Below, piece after piece: positions 43,778 through 51,909 of a DNA stretch of 64,000 nt (positions within the stretch are counted from its first letter, which is position 1; each line of letters opens with the position of its first letter). The notes below the pieces were generated by a model that saw only the letters and a program-made list of their open reading frames with translations, searched no databases and was not told where the DNA came from. Source of the stretch: Clostridiales bacterium (GTDB lineage Bacteria; Bacillota; Clostridia; Lachnospirales; Lachnospiraceae). A program made the position numbers and the translations under genes. Location of the stretch: contig JAGZJZ010000016.1 of the NCBI GenBank assembly GCA_018365455.1, forward strand, positions 62,001 through 126,000. Reading direction: 5' to 3'.

Positions 43778-44575
43778 ATGTCTACGTTACAGGTAAGCAC
43801 ATTTTCTGTGGCACTAAGCCGCATTGTTTCATTCAATGTTATTTTACCGGATGATCTGATGCCGGAAATGAAGATAAATAACCCTAATTATGACAGGGGA
43901 ACAAAGACGTTAGTATTATTACACGGATTTTCTGGAAATAGGAATGACTGGTTGATGGGAAGCCAGATTCAGGAACTTTCCGGAAAATACAATCTTGCAG
44001 TTATCATGCCTTCCGGAGAGAACAGTTTTTATCTGAATGGATTGGGTACGGGAAGATCCTATGAGACTTTCACAGGAGTAGAACTTATCAATTACTGCAG
44101 AAAAGCTTTTGGTTTGTCAGATAAAAAGGAAGATACTTTTATAGGTGGTCTTTCCATGGGAGGTTTTGGAGCTATTCATACAGCTTTAAAATATCCGGAA
44201 ACTTTCGGGAAAATGTTTGGACTTTCCTCCGCATTAATTGTGAATGAAATTAAGGGAATGGAACCAGGAAGCAAAAATGATGTTGCTGATTACGATTATT
44301 ATCATCAAGTATTTGGAGACTTGAATCAATTAGATAAAAGTGAAAATAATCCAGAGTTTTTAGTGTCAGAGCGTATAAAAGCGGGAGATACGATTCAGCC
44401 AGTTTATATGGCATGTGGAACAGAGGATTTTCTGTTAGCAGAAAATCATGAATTCCGTGATTTCCTTTTAGAGAACAAAGTGAATGTTACATATAAAGAA
44501 AGTACAGGTATTCACGACTGGAAATTCTGGAATGTGTATATAGAACAGGCAATTGTCTGGGCAACAGCAGTATAG
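43778..44575 (+). CDS. Esterase D / tributyrin-esterase-type alpha/beta hydrolase
   Basis: 265 aa. It has LLHGFSGNRNDWL, the nucleophile elbow GGLSMGGFGA, an acid in ACGTEDFLL and catalytic His in TGIHDWKFW, matching the esterase family that includes tributyrin esterase EstA, S-formylglutathione hydrolase-like and feruloyl esterases. No signal peptide. AAAGGAGAG precedes the ATG, 17 bases after the NIF3 paralog. This is the fourth esterase-type hydrolase of the block; acyl-sugar deacylation is the likely role. Confidence 0.87.
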   Translation: MSTLQVSTFSVALSRIVSFNVILPDDLMPEMKINNPNYDRGTKTLVLLHGFSGNRNDWLMGSQIQELSGKYNLAVIMPSGENSFYLNGLGTGRSYETFTGVELINYCRKAFGLSDKKEDTFIGGLSMGGFGAIHTALKYPETFGKMFGLSSALIVNEIKGMEPGSKNDVADYDYYHQVFGDLNQLDKSENNPEFLVSERIKAGDTIQPVYMACGTEDFLLAENHEFRDFLLENKVNVTYKESTGIHDWKFWNVYIEQAIVWATAV

Positions 44576-44605
44576 AAATAAATAATACAAATCAAGGAGA
44601 AAACT

Positions 44606-45571
44606 ATGGCAGTAAATGCATTAGAAATAATTGAAAACACAAAAAAATGGGAGGCACCAGTGGTACCGGCAGAAATTCCACATGGAGATATGCCAGGAGA
44701 TAAAGTAGAAATCGGAGAAGGACATATAAAAAAGGCAAACAAGATATTTCCAGAAGTATTAAAACAGTTAGTACCAATCATGAAGGAAAATAAACATCGA
44801 AGAGCAGTTTTGACTGTATGTGGTGGGTCAGGTGTTGGTAAATCTGAGACTGCATCCCTGTTTTCATTTTATTTTGGTCAGATGGGAATAGGAAGCTATA
44901 CGTTATCGGGTGATAACTATCCACACAAGATTCCAAAATATAATGATGCAGAACGTCTTCATATGTTCCGTGAAAATGCCTTAAAGGGAATGGTTTGCGA
45001 AGGAACATTTACAAAAGAGCGCTTTGATATGATTCATGAATTTCAGCTGAAAGGAGATGATGCCAATAAAGCACATGCAGACGAATATGATTGGTATGAG
45101 TCTTATCTTCGTAATGGACGTAAAGGATTGGGAAGTTATCTTGGAACATCAAATGAAATCGGATTTGATGAAGTGGAAAGTATCTTAAAACAGTTCAAAG
45201 AAGGCGCAGATAAAATCTGGCTGAAACGAATGGGAAGAGAAGATACGGAACTTTGGTATGAAGAAGTAGATTTCTCAGATATTCAGGTATTGGTAATAGA
45301 ATGGACACATGGAAATAGTGATAATTATAAAGGTGTAGATATTCCAGTCTTATTAAATTCCACACCACAGGAAACATTAGCACACAGAAGAGCAAGAAAT
45401 CGTGATGGTGCCACAGACAGCCCATTTACAACTATGGTACTGGAAATAGAACAGGGTATGTTAGAGTCTCAGGCTCACAAAGCAAAGATTATCGTTTCTA
45501 AGAGTGGAGACCTGCTCTCTTATGAGGAGTATTTAAAAGTAATGGAAGAAAGTAAAAAGGAAGGAAAATAG
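44606..45571 (+). CDS. P-loop kinase, uridine-kinase/phosphoribulokinase-like
   Basis: 321 aa. Walker A GGSGVGKSETAS is near residues 73-84. A TLSGDNYPHKIPKYNDAERL segment recalls the acceptor-binding SxDDFY motif of uridine kinase/phosphoribulokinase-like enzymes. VLVIEWTHGNSDNYKGVDIPVLLNSTPQET is the Walker-B-like strand, and RRARNRDG may be a lid. It ends two bases before the GH13_18 gene, so it is co-translated with it. I infer a small-molecule kinase acting on a product of the phosphorylase or on the aglycone; I cannot name its substrate. Confidence 0.7.
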   Translation: MAVNALEIIENTKKWEAPVVPAEIPHGDMPGDKVEIGEGHIKKANKIFPEVLKQLVPIMKENKHRRAVLTVCGGSGVGKSETASLFSFYFGQMGIGSYTLSGDNYPHKIPKYNDAERLHMFRENALKGMVCEGTFTKERFDMIHEFQLKGDDANKAHADEYDWYESYLRNGRKGLGSYLGTSNEIGFDEVESILKQFKEGADKIWLKRMGREDTELWYEEVDFSDIQVLVIEWTHGNSDNYKGVDIPVLLNSTPQETLAHRRARNRDGATDSPFTTMVLEIEQGMLESQAHKAKIIVSKSGDLLSYEEYLKVMEESKKEGK

Positions 45572-45573
45572 AG

Positions 45574-47280
45574 ATGATTATTTCTGCAAATAATGGACCA
45601 ATGTTAAATGCTTACCCGGACAGCATGGGTGGAACCTTAAAAGATATTACAAAATTTTTAGAAAAACCAGAATTAAAAGATGTGTTTACATCTTTTTATA
45701 TATTGCCAAGTTTATTTAACACAGATCTTGACCGTGGATTTTCAGTTATCGACTATACTTTAAATGATCTTCTTGCTGCAAAAGAGGATTTAAATGGATT
45801 AGAACAGCTTGGTGTGGATTTGAAGCTGGATTTTATTTTGAACCATGCTTCTGTATTATCCAGCCAGTTTCAGGATATTATAAAATATGGTGAAAGATCC
45901 AAATACAAAGACTTTTTCATTAACTGGAATAAATTCTGGGAAGGACATGGTACCATGACAGAGGAAGGCTATATCCAGCCGGATTCAGAGATGATAGAGC
46001 ATATGTTTTTCCGTAAACCAGGACTTCCAATTCTAATGGTACGTTTCCCGGATGGAAAAAATATACCTTACTGGAATACCTTTTACCAGGAAGTAAAATA
46101 TCCTGTTCTCGATGCACAGGATGTCATGCAGGTAGAGGGCTTACAGTATGCAACAGCAGAAAAAACTGCAGAACTTATGAACAGGGGACTTGCAGATGGC
46201 AAAAAACCGGCAGAGATTCTGTTAGAAGATTTTGCTATAAAGATTTCTGCAGAACAAAAAGCAGCTATCGTCGAGATGTTAGAATCCAGCAAAAAATATT
46301 TAGGCCAGATGGATCTAAATATAAAATCTCCATTAGTGTGGGAATTCTATGATGAAACATTAAAGACATTGTCTTCTTATGGCGCTAAGATTGTTCGTCT
46401 TGATGCTTTTGCTTATGCTCCAAAAGAGCCAGGTAAAAAGAATTTTTTAAACGAACCTGGAACCTGGGAAGTGCTTGAAAAAGTAAGGCAGCTTGCCGAT
46501 AAATATAAACTTACCTTACTTCCAGAGATTCACGCAGGTTACAGAGATAAAAATTATGAGATGATTTCCCAAAAAGGATATATGACATATGATTTCTTCC
46601 TGCCAGGTCTTGTAATCGATGCACTGGAACGAGGACGTGGTGATGTGCTCACAAAGTGGGCAAATGAGCTGATTGAAAAAGAAATTCATGTTGTAAATAT
46701 GTTGGGATGTCATGATGGTATTCCGCTTCTTGATTTAAAAGGACTTATTCCGGAAGAAAGAATACAGTCAATTATTGATACAGTTGTAGCCCGTGGAGGT
46801 TTTGTGAAAGATCTTCATGGACAAAAAAATGTTTATTACCAGGTAAATGCTGCATATTACAGCGCACTTGGGGAAAGTGATACAAAAATGTTGTTAGCTC
46901 GTGCTTTACAGCTCTTTATGCCAGGAAAACCTCAGGTATGGTATCTGGATCTCTTTGCAGGAAAAAATGATTATGAAGCTGTAAAACGTGCTGGTGCAGG
47001 CGGACACAAGGAAATTAACCGTTCTAATTTAAGCGTTGCTCAGATGGAAGAAAAAATCAAAGAAAGGGTAGTGATAAAACAGCTTGAAATGCTTCGTTTC
47101 CGTGCTGCATTCCCGGCATTTGCCTTTGATAGTAATATCACGGTAGATAGCAGTGGATCTATGATGAATTTCGTATGGAAAAAAAATAGATATACAGCAA
47201 CACTTACTGCAGATCTTGCAAATCATACATTCTCCATGAAAGGAATTGATCCAAACGGAGAGGAAAGCGTGATAATATAA
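45574..47280 (+). CDS. GH13_18-type sugar phosphorylase (sucrose-phosphorylase family)
   Basis: 568 aa. The GH13 subfamily 18 pattern is clear: opening NGPMLNAYPDSMGGTLKDI, FNTDLDRGFSVIDY, DFILNHAS, nucleophile Asp in KIVRLDAFAYAPKEPG, acid/base Glu in LLPEIHAGY, and GCHDGIPLLDLKGL. The family includes sucrose, sucrose-6F-phosphate and glucosylglycerate phosphorylases that release alpha-glucose-1-phosphate. A ~65-residue insert (~185-250) precedes the catalytic core; classical sucrose phosphorylases (~490 aa) lack it. Specificity cannot be read from the sequence. It is the last gene of the block. Confidence 0.85.
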   Translation: MIISANNGPMLNAYPDSMGGTLKDITKFLEKPELKDVFTSFYILPSLFNTDLDRGFSVIDYTLNDLLAAKEDLNGLEQLGVDLKLDFILNHASVLSSQFQDIIKYGERSKYKDFFINWNKFWEGHGTMTEEGYIQPDSEMIEHMFFRKPGLPILMVRFPDGKNIPYWNTFYQEVKYPVLDAQDVMQVEGLQYATAEKTAELMNRGLADGKKPAEILLEDFAIKISAEQKAAIVEMLESSKKYLGQMDLNIKSPLVWEFYDETLKTLSSYGAKIVRLDAFAYAPKEPGKKNFLNEPGTWEVLEKVRQLADKYKLTLLPEIHAGYRDKNYEMISQKGYMTYDFFLPGLVIDALERGRGDVLTKWANELIEKEIHVVNMLGCHDGIPLLDLKGLIPEERIQSIIDTVVARGGFVKDLHGQKNVYYQVNAAYYSALGESDTKMLLARALQLFMPGKPQVWYLDLFAGKNDYEAVKRAGAGGHKEINRSNLSVAQMEEKIKERVVIKQLEMLRFRAAFPAFAFDSNITVDSSGSMMNFVWKKNRYTATLTADLANHTFSMKGIDPNGEESVII

Positions 47281-47402
47281 TGAACGGTAACGGAAATGAA
47301 CAGGCATTGGCGATTGAGCGTGTGCTTGTCAGGGATAAATTTAAACAGACGGATAGGCGGAACTGCATTACGCCCGCTATCATAACAATATTTATCCGTT
47401 GA
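47280..47402 (+). other. 40-codon ORF at the edge of the AT-rich block
   Basis: ATG 47280 overlaps the phosphorylase stop (TAATG), and an ORF of 40 codons runs to TGA 47402. Its composition (GCG, CGG, CCC codons) differs from the phosphorylase gene and no family is recognised. It may be a gene remnant or non-coding. Confidence 0.2.
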
Positions 47403-47413
47403 TCTGCCATAAA

Positions 47414-47463
47414 AACACCGCCTGCTGTTTGATACATACATTATATCAAACATAGACGGTGTT
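47414..47463. terminator. Bidirectional hairpin after the phosphorylase gene
   Basis: Outer arms AACACCG (47414-47420) / CGGTGTT (47457-47463) and inner arms TGTTTGATA (47426-47434) / TATCAAACA (47444-47452). It has T runs on both strands and separates convergent genes. Confidence 0.75.
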
Positions 47464-47465
47464 AT

Positions 47466-49301
47466 CTACTTTTTCAGATCCTCATTCTGTGGAAGAATAA
47501 TTTTAACGGTAGTACCCACACCCTCTTCACTCTCAATCATCAGTGAGCCGCCGCATTGCAGCATCAGACGGTTACGTACATTTTCAATGCCCACATGTGT
47601 GCGTCCATCCTCTTTCGGAATGTCCGGGTCAAATCCAAGTCCGTCATCACGGATAGTAACGATTATGTTTTCGTCAGTCTGTTCACTTTTTATACTCACT
47701 GTGCCGCCGGCTCTTTTCTTAATAATACCATGTCTCACAGCATTCTCTACAATCGTCTGAACCGTCAGCGGGGGCAGTAAAAAGTCCTGGCACAGTATCT
47801 CTATTTCTATATTCAGCTTTTTCGGAAACCTCATTTTTTCCAGATATAAATAATTGTTAATATGAAACATTTCCCTTTCAAATGAAATCAGCTGCTTATC
47901 AATCAATGAATCCAGATTGCCTCTGAGATAGAATGAAAAATGCTCCAACGCTTCAGAAGCCCGTTCCGGTTCCGTGTCACACAGTTGTTTAATCCCCTGA
48001 AGTGCATTAAAGAGAAAATGAGGCTGTACCTGACTGAGCATTACGGATATACGATTTTGGTTTAACTCATTTTCCAGAATGAGGGCACGCTTTTCACTAT
48101 TCATAATTCTTTTGATGTGCCGTATGGTATAGATTTCCTCAATCAGGGAGAAAGAAATTAATCCAAGTCCCAATAAAATTGCTGCTTCTGAAAATTGTAC
48201 ATAACCATTGATCAGTTCTACAACGGCACAGACTGCCAGCGGCAGTATTGCCTTCAGTAATTGTGCAGAGTCCCTGTTATGCAGTCTCCTTGTCTCATAA
48301 ACCAGACAGTAGATGACCCAGAGCGCCACCAGCAGTTCCAGAATGGAAAAATAATTTATAGCTGAATATAGATCCTGTATCATGAATATTTGATTTACTA
48401 TTGCTGCGAGCGTGACCAGAAGCAACAGTCCGGTACAGTATAACAGCGATTTCTTTCTCCAGCCGGATAGATGTTCAGCCGCAAATAATACCACAAATAC
48501 GGCTATACCCTGCATGGAACAGGAATACAGGACATTCAGGAACACGGGAAATGGCAAAATCAATGTAGGGGCAGGAGACAGGGTATAAAACCATGTGGAG
48601 GAAAACAGGGTGACCAGTCCCAGCCACAGAAAGCGGCGTCCACCGTCAATTCGCAGTATGGCGCATTCCAAAGCAACTATAAGCAGGAATAACGTCAGGA
48701 ACAGAAAAATCGTTCCGATGGTCATAGTCCATCCGTCATTGCTGACTGCTTTAAACAACATCATCCGTTCGTCACCGGTATGCATTTGCCGGAGTAATTC
48801 ATCAAACTGGATCATATAGGCATTCCAGTAGAGATTGCCAAAATTTAATTCTGCCTGATCACCGGAGGTGATACCTGGCGAAACTATAGTAACCCACTGT
48901 TTTCCTACAGCCTGGGTAGGATTTCCTCCGCTTCGCACAGGTCCGGTTGAATAAATCTCTTCACCGTTTATCCGAAGAGTAACACGCATGTGGTCGATGT
49001 TAAGAAAAAGCTTATCACCTTCCGGAATATCCCTGCTGAAGTGACCGCGCACTGTAATATCCCGCAAATCTTTATTTTCGAAATCGGTCTGGTGGGTTAA
49101 GGTCTTCCAGGGTCCCCCCTCTTCGCTGTATTCTCCCAGAATTTCCACAGGATATAAATTCCCGTCTGATTTCATTTTCTGGTCAAAGCGAAATAAGGTG
49201 GAGAAAAGTATCACTGCCGCTATTAAAACAGCAGCAGTGAGAAAGATCAGCGTAAAACGTAATAATCTGGTACTTTTATTGGAACAAGGTTCTTTATACA
49301 T
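47466..49301 (-). CDS. Orphan sensor histidine kinase with multi-helix (7TM-like) sensor
   Basis: 611 aa. After an N-terminal helix (~15-38) comes an extracellular beta-rich region (~40-190) of 7TMR-DISM-extracellular type. About seven helices follow (~200-385), then the His_kinase segment SQVQPHFLFNALQGIKQLCDT with acceptor His near 426 and an ATPase domain with VQTIVENAVRHGII, RDDGLGFDP and THVGIENVRNR. No response regulator lies adjacent. The neighbouring minus-strand gene starts after ~190 bases upstream of its start and is unrelated. It may signal to a distant regulator or modulate another YesM-type system. Confidence 0.88.
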   Translation of the reverse strand: MYKEPCSNKSTRLLRFTLIFLTAAVLIAAVILFSTLFRFDQKMKSDGNLYPVEILGEYSEEGGPWKTLTHQTDFENKDLRDITVRGHFSRDIPEGDKLFLNIDHMRVTLRINGEEIYSTGPVRSGGNPTQAVGKQWVTIVSPGITSGDQAELNFGNLYWNAYMIQFDELLRQMHTGDERMMLFKAVSNDGWTMTIGTIFLFLTLFLLIVALECAILRIDGGRRFLWLGLVTLFSSTWFYTLSPAPTLILPFPVFLNVLYSCSMQGIAVFVVLFAAEHLSGWRKKSLLYCTGLLLLVTLAAIVNQIFMIQDLYSAINYFSILELLVALWVIYCLVYETRRLHNRDSAQLLKAILPLAVCAVVELINGYVQFSEAAILLGLGLISFSLIEEIYTIRHIKRIMNSEKRALILENELNQNRISVMLSQVQPHFLFNALQGIKQLCDTEPERASEALEHFSFYLRGNLDSLIDKQLISFEREMFHINNYLYLEKMRFPKKLNIEIEILCQDFLLPPLTVQTIVENAVRHGIIKKRAGGTVSIKSEQTDENIIVTIRDDGLGFDPDIPKEDGRTHVGIENVRNRLMLQCGGSLMIESEEGVGTTVKIILPQNEDLKK

Positions 49302-49455
49302 AGTGGTCCTTCCTCGTATGCGTTTCAGCTGGCTTATTGGAACAGTAGCTATTGCTGTTCATTTACTTATCCGCCTAAAAATCATTATTTTATTAGAACA
49401 TTATAGCCAGCATGTGAGGGATTGTCAATGCTAGCGGTATAGTCACAGCCCCAAA

Positions 49456-49486
49456 GGAAAAAAGGATCGGTTTGCCAGCCGATCTG
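49456..49486 (-). terminator. Terminator of the MarR/NmrA operon
   Basis: GATCGG (49465-49470) / CCGATC (49479-49484) stem; the minus strand then runs into CCTTTTTTCC. It lies just after the NmrA-like stop at 49492. Confidence 0.8.
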
Positions 49487-49491
49487 TTTTC

Positions 49492-50352
49492 TTATTGCCA
49501 ATAACCGATATTCTTTATCACAAACTGCCTGAATGTATGTGCCTTTCTCCCCATAACCTGCTCAAACACAGGGGTTACCTTTTTGGCTGTTCCTAAACGT
49601 GTCATCATATACAGCATACTCATAACGGTACAGTATTCTTTTTCTAAGCCACGTACCGTAATCCAATATTTTTTTGCAAAAGACGGTTTTGGATTGGTAT
49701 AAATGATTTCTCTGCCCAGTTCCTTTGATAAGATTTCTGCAACTTTCCAATAATCAATGGCTTCTGAACCTGTAATGGAATAGCCTTTATTTTGATGAAG
49801 CTCTGGTTCACTTAAAATCTTTGCTGTCATTTCCCCAATATCTTCAGCGTCTATAAAGCTGGTTAATGCTCTCTTTACCGGAACTACAATCCTGTTAAAA
49901 TTTTTAATTTCAAAAGCATGAACTCCGCTAATGTTCTGCATAAAAAAGCTGGGGCGGATGTGACAATACGGCAAATCCGCCTGTTCAATATACTTTTCAA
50001 TTTTATAGTGTGGTGGAACTGGATTATTCTCAATACCAATCAAAGATAAAAAGCAAACCAGTTTTATTCCGCCTTTGGATTTTAATGCGTCAATGAATGG
50101 TTTTAAGTCCTCTGGTTTTCCTAAATGTGGCGGGCGCATAATAAACACTCTGTCTACATCTTCTAAAACATCGCCAAATGTAGATGGGTCAGTAAAATCA
50201 AAGTGAGTAATCTTTGCTTTATCGTCAAACGTTTTAGCAAGTCTTTCTAGATGCGTTCCCGCAACTGTTATTCTCTGATCATTTTTAAGTGCATATTGTG
50301 CTACATATTTTCCAACGTTTCCAGAAGCACCAGTCACTAAAATTCTACCCAT
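49492..50352 (-). CDS. NmrA-type NAD(P)-binding protein (atypical SDR)
   Basis: 286 aa. The Rossmann motif ILVTGASGNVGKYVAQYA at the start, DVDRVFIMRPPHLG and a C-terminal helical substrate region are typical of NmrA/HSCARG-like atypical SDRs (ytfG-like quinone or azo reductases). The classical Tyr-x3-Lys is not evident. Start at minus-strand ATG 50352, preceded by GGAGGAAAAG; it overlaps the MarR stop by 8 bases, so the pair is translationally coupled. Control by the MarR repressor through two operators at 50794-50840 suggests a stress- or electrophile-induced role. Confidence 0.87.
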   Translation of the reverse strand: MGRILVTGASGNVGKYVAQYALKNDQRITVAGTHLERLAKTFDDKAKITHFDFTDPSTFGDVLEDVDRVFIMRPPHLGKPEDLKPFIDALKSKGGIKLVCFLSLIGIENNPVPPHYKIEKYIEQADLPYCHIRPSFFMQNISGVHAFEIKNFNRIVVPVKRALTSFIDAEDIGEMTAKILSEPELHQNKGYSITGSEAIDYWKVAEILSKELGREIIYTNPKPSFAKKYWITVRGLEKEYCTVMSMLYMMTRLGTAKKVTPVFEQVMGRKAHTFRQFVIKNIGYWQ

Positions 50353-50773
50353 TGTTCTTTTCCTCCAATAAAATATTGTTCGCAGTTTCCAGCAGTACCA
50401 GGAAATCACTGAACTTTTTTTCACCCATTCTTGTTTCTAAAACAGACATTATTTTAAAATATTCCTCGTAAGTGTCTTCTACAAGCTGAATAGCCTTATC
50501 AGTGGGAATGAGCAGAAAACTACGTTTGTCAGTTTCTGACTGTTTTTTTACAATGTATCCATTTGCTGAAAGAGAGGTCACCATATTGGTAGCCATAGAT
50601 TTTGTAAAACGGAAGAAACGAGCTACTCCATTTGGTGTTTTTTCTTCTTCCGTTTTCACAAGATAAATCAGCATTCCCATTTCACTGGAACGGATGGGCA
50701 ATTCCCGCCTGGTATTTACATTTATTCTGCAAAATAAAGAAATTTGCTCAGAAGCTCTTATTAAGTTATCCAT
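50345..50773 (-). CDS. MarR-family repressor
   Basis: 142 aa from ATG 50773 (151 aa from 50800). The AGGAG seven bases before 50773 decides the start. Winged-helix features are TPNGVARFFRFTKSMATNMVTSLSANGYIVKKQSETDKRSFLLIPT, with helices at both ends for dimerisation. It is the first gene of an operon with the NmrA-type reductase. Two 17-base palindromes upstream, one filling the promoter spacer, show strong autoregulation. Likely inducers are oxidants or quinones, an inference from the partner. Confidence 0.9.
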   Translation of the reverse strand: MDNLIRASEQISLFCRINVNTRRELPIRSSEMGMLIYLVKTEEEKTPNGVARFFRFTKSMATNMVTSLSANGYIVKKQSETDKRSFLLIPTDKAIQLVEDTYEEYFKIMSVLETRMGEKKFSDFLVLLETANNILLEEKNNG

Positions 50774-50793
50774 AATCATACTCCTATCCATAA

Positions 50794-50847
50794 GATACAC
50801 TCGGTGTACTATTATGCTATTTTAGTACACCTGGTGTACTTTGTCAA
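50794..50847 (-). promoter_or_regulatory. Promoter with two MarR operators
   Basis: On the minus strand TTGACA (50847-50842) and TAAAAT are exactly 17 bases apart. The spacer overlaps the perfect palindrome AGTACACCTGGTGTACT (50824-50840). A second copy, GATACACTCGGTGTACT (50794-50810), lies 30 bases centre-to-centre downstream, between the promoter and the ribosome site. Confidence 0.88.
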
Positions 50848-50943
50848 TGGAGATTGGTTTGCATTTCCTTATATAGTGTATGCTGGTTTTTGCTGTCTCC
50901 ATTTTTAAGATCAATATAGTCAGCGTTGATAGATCGAAACGGA

Positions 50944-50972
50944 TTGCCAACGGGGACTATTTGGGGTATGAT
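50944..50972 (+). promoter_or_regulatory. Promoter of the cyclase-family gene
   Basis: TTGCCA (50944-50949), 17-base spacer, TATGAT (50967-50972), 50 bases before the start at 51022. Confidence 0.55.
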
Positions 50973-51021
50973 GGATAAAGAGTTAATATATATAATCTCA
51001 ATTGACAGGGAGGTAACAGCT

Positions 51022-51771
51022 ATGTACAAATTATGGGAAGAATTAGAGAAACTGAAAAACTACCGCTGGATCGAATTATCACATCCCCTGAATAACAACA
51101 GTCCTTATTGGAGCGGCATACCGGAAGGTGCGGTAGAACTTTCAAAAACGGTCTATGACTGGGGAAATGAATTGGAGTGCCTGATTCAGACCTTCAAGTT
51201 TCCGGGGCAGTTTGGTACGCATATTGATTTCCCGGGGCATTTTATCAAAGGGGAAGCGTTATCGGAAGCATATTCCGTTAAAGATATGGTATTTCCATTA
51301 GTAGTCATTGATATTTCGGATAAGGTAAAACAAGATGTGCACTATGCGGTAACGGTAGAGGATCTAAAAGAATATGAAGAAAAATACGGTGAAATTCCGG
51401 ACGGCGCTTTTGTGGCACTGTATACAGGATGGAGTGCCCGTTGGCCCGATATGGATGCCATATCCAATTTCGATGAAAATGGCGGTGAACATTTTCCAGG
51501 ATGGTCTATGGAGGCGCTTCAGTACATATACGAGATAAGAAATGCTGCCGCAAACGGTCATGAGACGCTGGATACCGATGCCTCCCAGCTGGCAGAACAA
51601 GCAGGGGATCTGGCATGTGAGCGTTATCTTCTGAAACAGGGAAAGCTTCAGGTAGAGGTAATGTGCAATCTGGACAAAGTCCCTCCAGCCGGAGCCGTAG
51701 TCATTGCAGCGTTTCTTCCTATAGAGGGAGCAACGGGACTTCCTGTGCGGATGTGGGCGATTGCAGAATAA
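51022..51771 (+). CDS. Cyclase-family metal hydrolase (kynurenine-formamidase-like)
   Basis: 249 aa of the cyclase/PF04199 family. Metal-site signature GTHIDFPGHF (HxxxDxPxH) near residue 70, preceded by ELSHPLNNNSPYW; later GHETLDTDA and a C-terminal LPIEGATGLPVRMWAIAE. Members hydrolyse N-formylkynurenine, isatin or other cyclic amides, and several have unknown substrates. ATG 51022 with GGGAGGT upstream is chosen over an upstream start at 50926, which lies in the promoter. It is transcribed alone, divergent from the MarR operon and ended by a strong terminator. Confidence 0.85.
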   Translation: MYKLWEELEKLKNYRWIELSHPLNNNSPYWSGIPEGAVELSKTVYDWGNELECLIQTFKFPGQFGTHIDFPGHFIKGEALSEAYSVKDMVFPLVVIDISDKVKQDVHYAVTVEDLKEYEEKYGEIPDGAFVALYTGWSARWPDMDAISNFDENGGEHFPGWSMEALQYIYEIRNAAANGHETLDTDASQLAEQAGDLACERYLLKQGKLQVEVMCNLDKVPPAGAVVIAAFLPIEGATGLPVRMWAIAE

Positions 51772-51846
51772 TATTAAAAAGTTAGATTGGTATTTTTTAA
51801 ATACTCTTAAGTGTGCAGGTATGGATCACTGGTTGTGAAATAGAAA

Positions 51847-51889
51847 AAAAATCGGTTATACGCTTAGGATAGGTGTATAACCGATTTTT
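51847..51889 (+). terminator. Terminator after the cyclase-family gene
   Basis: Perfect 15-base arms AAAAATCGGTTATAC (51847-51861) and GTATAACCGATTTTT (51875-51889). Confidence 0.92.
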
Positions 51890-51909
51890 ATATAAAGGGG
51901 GATAATTTT

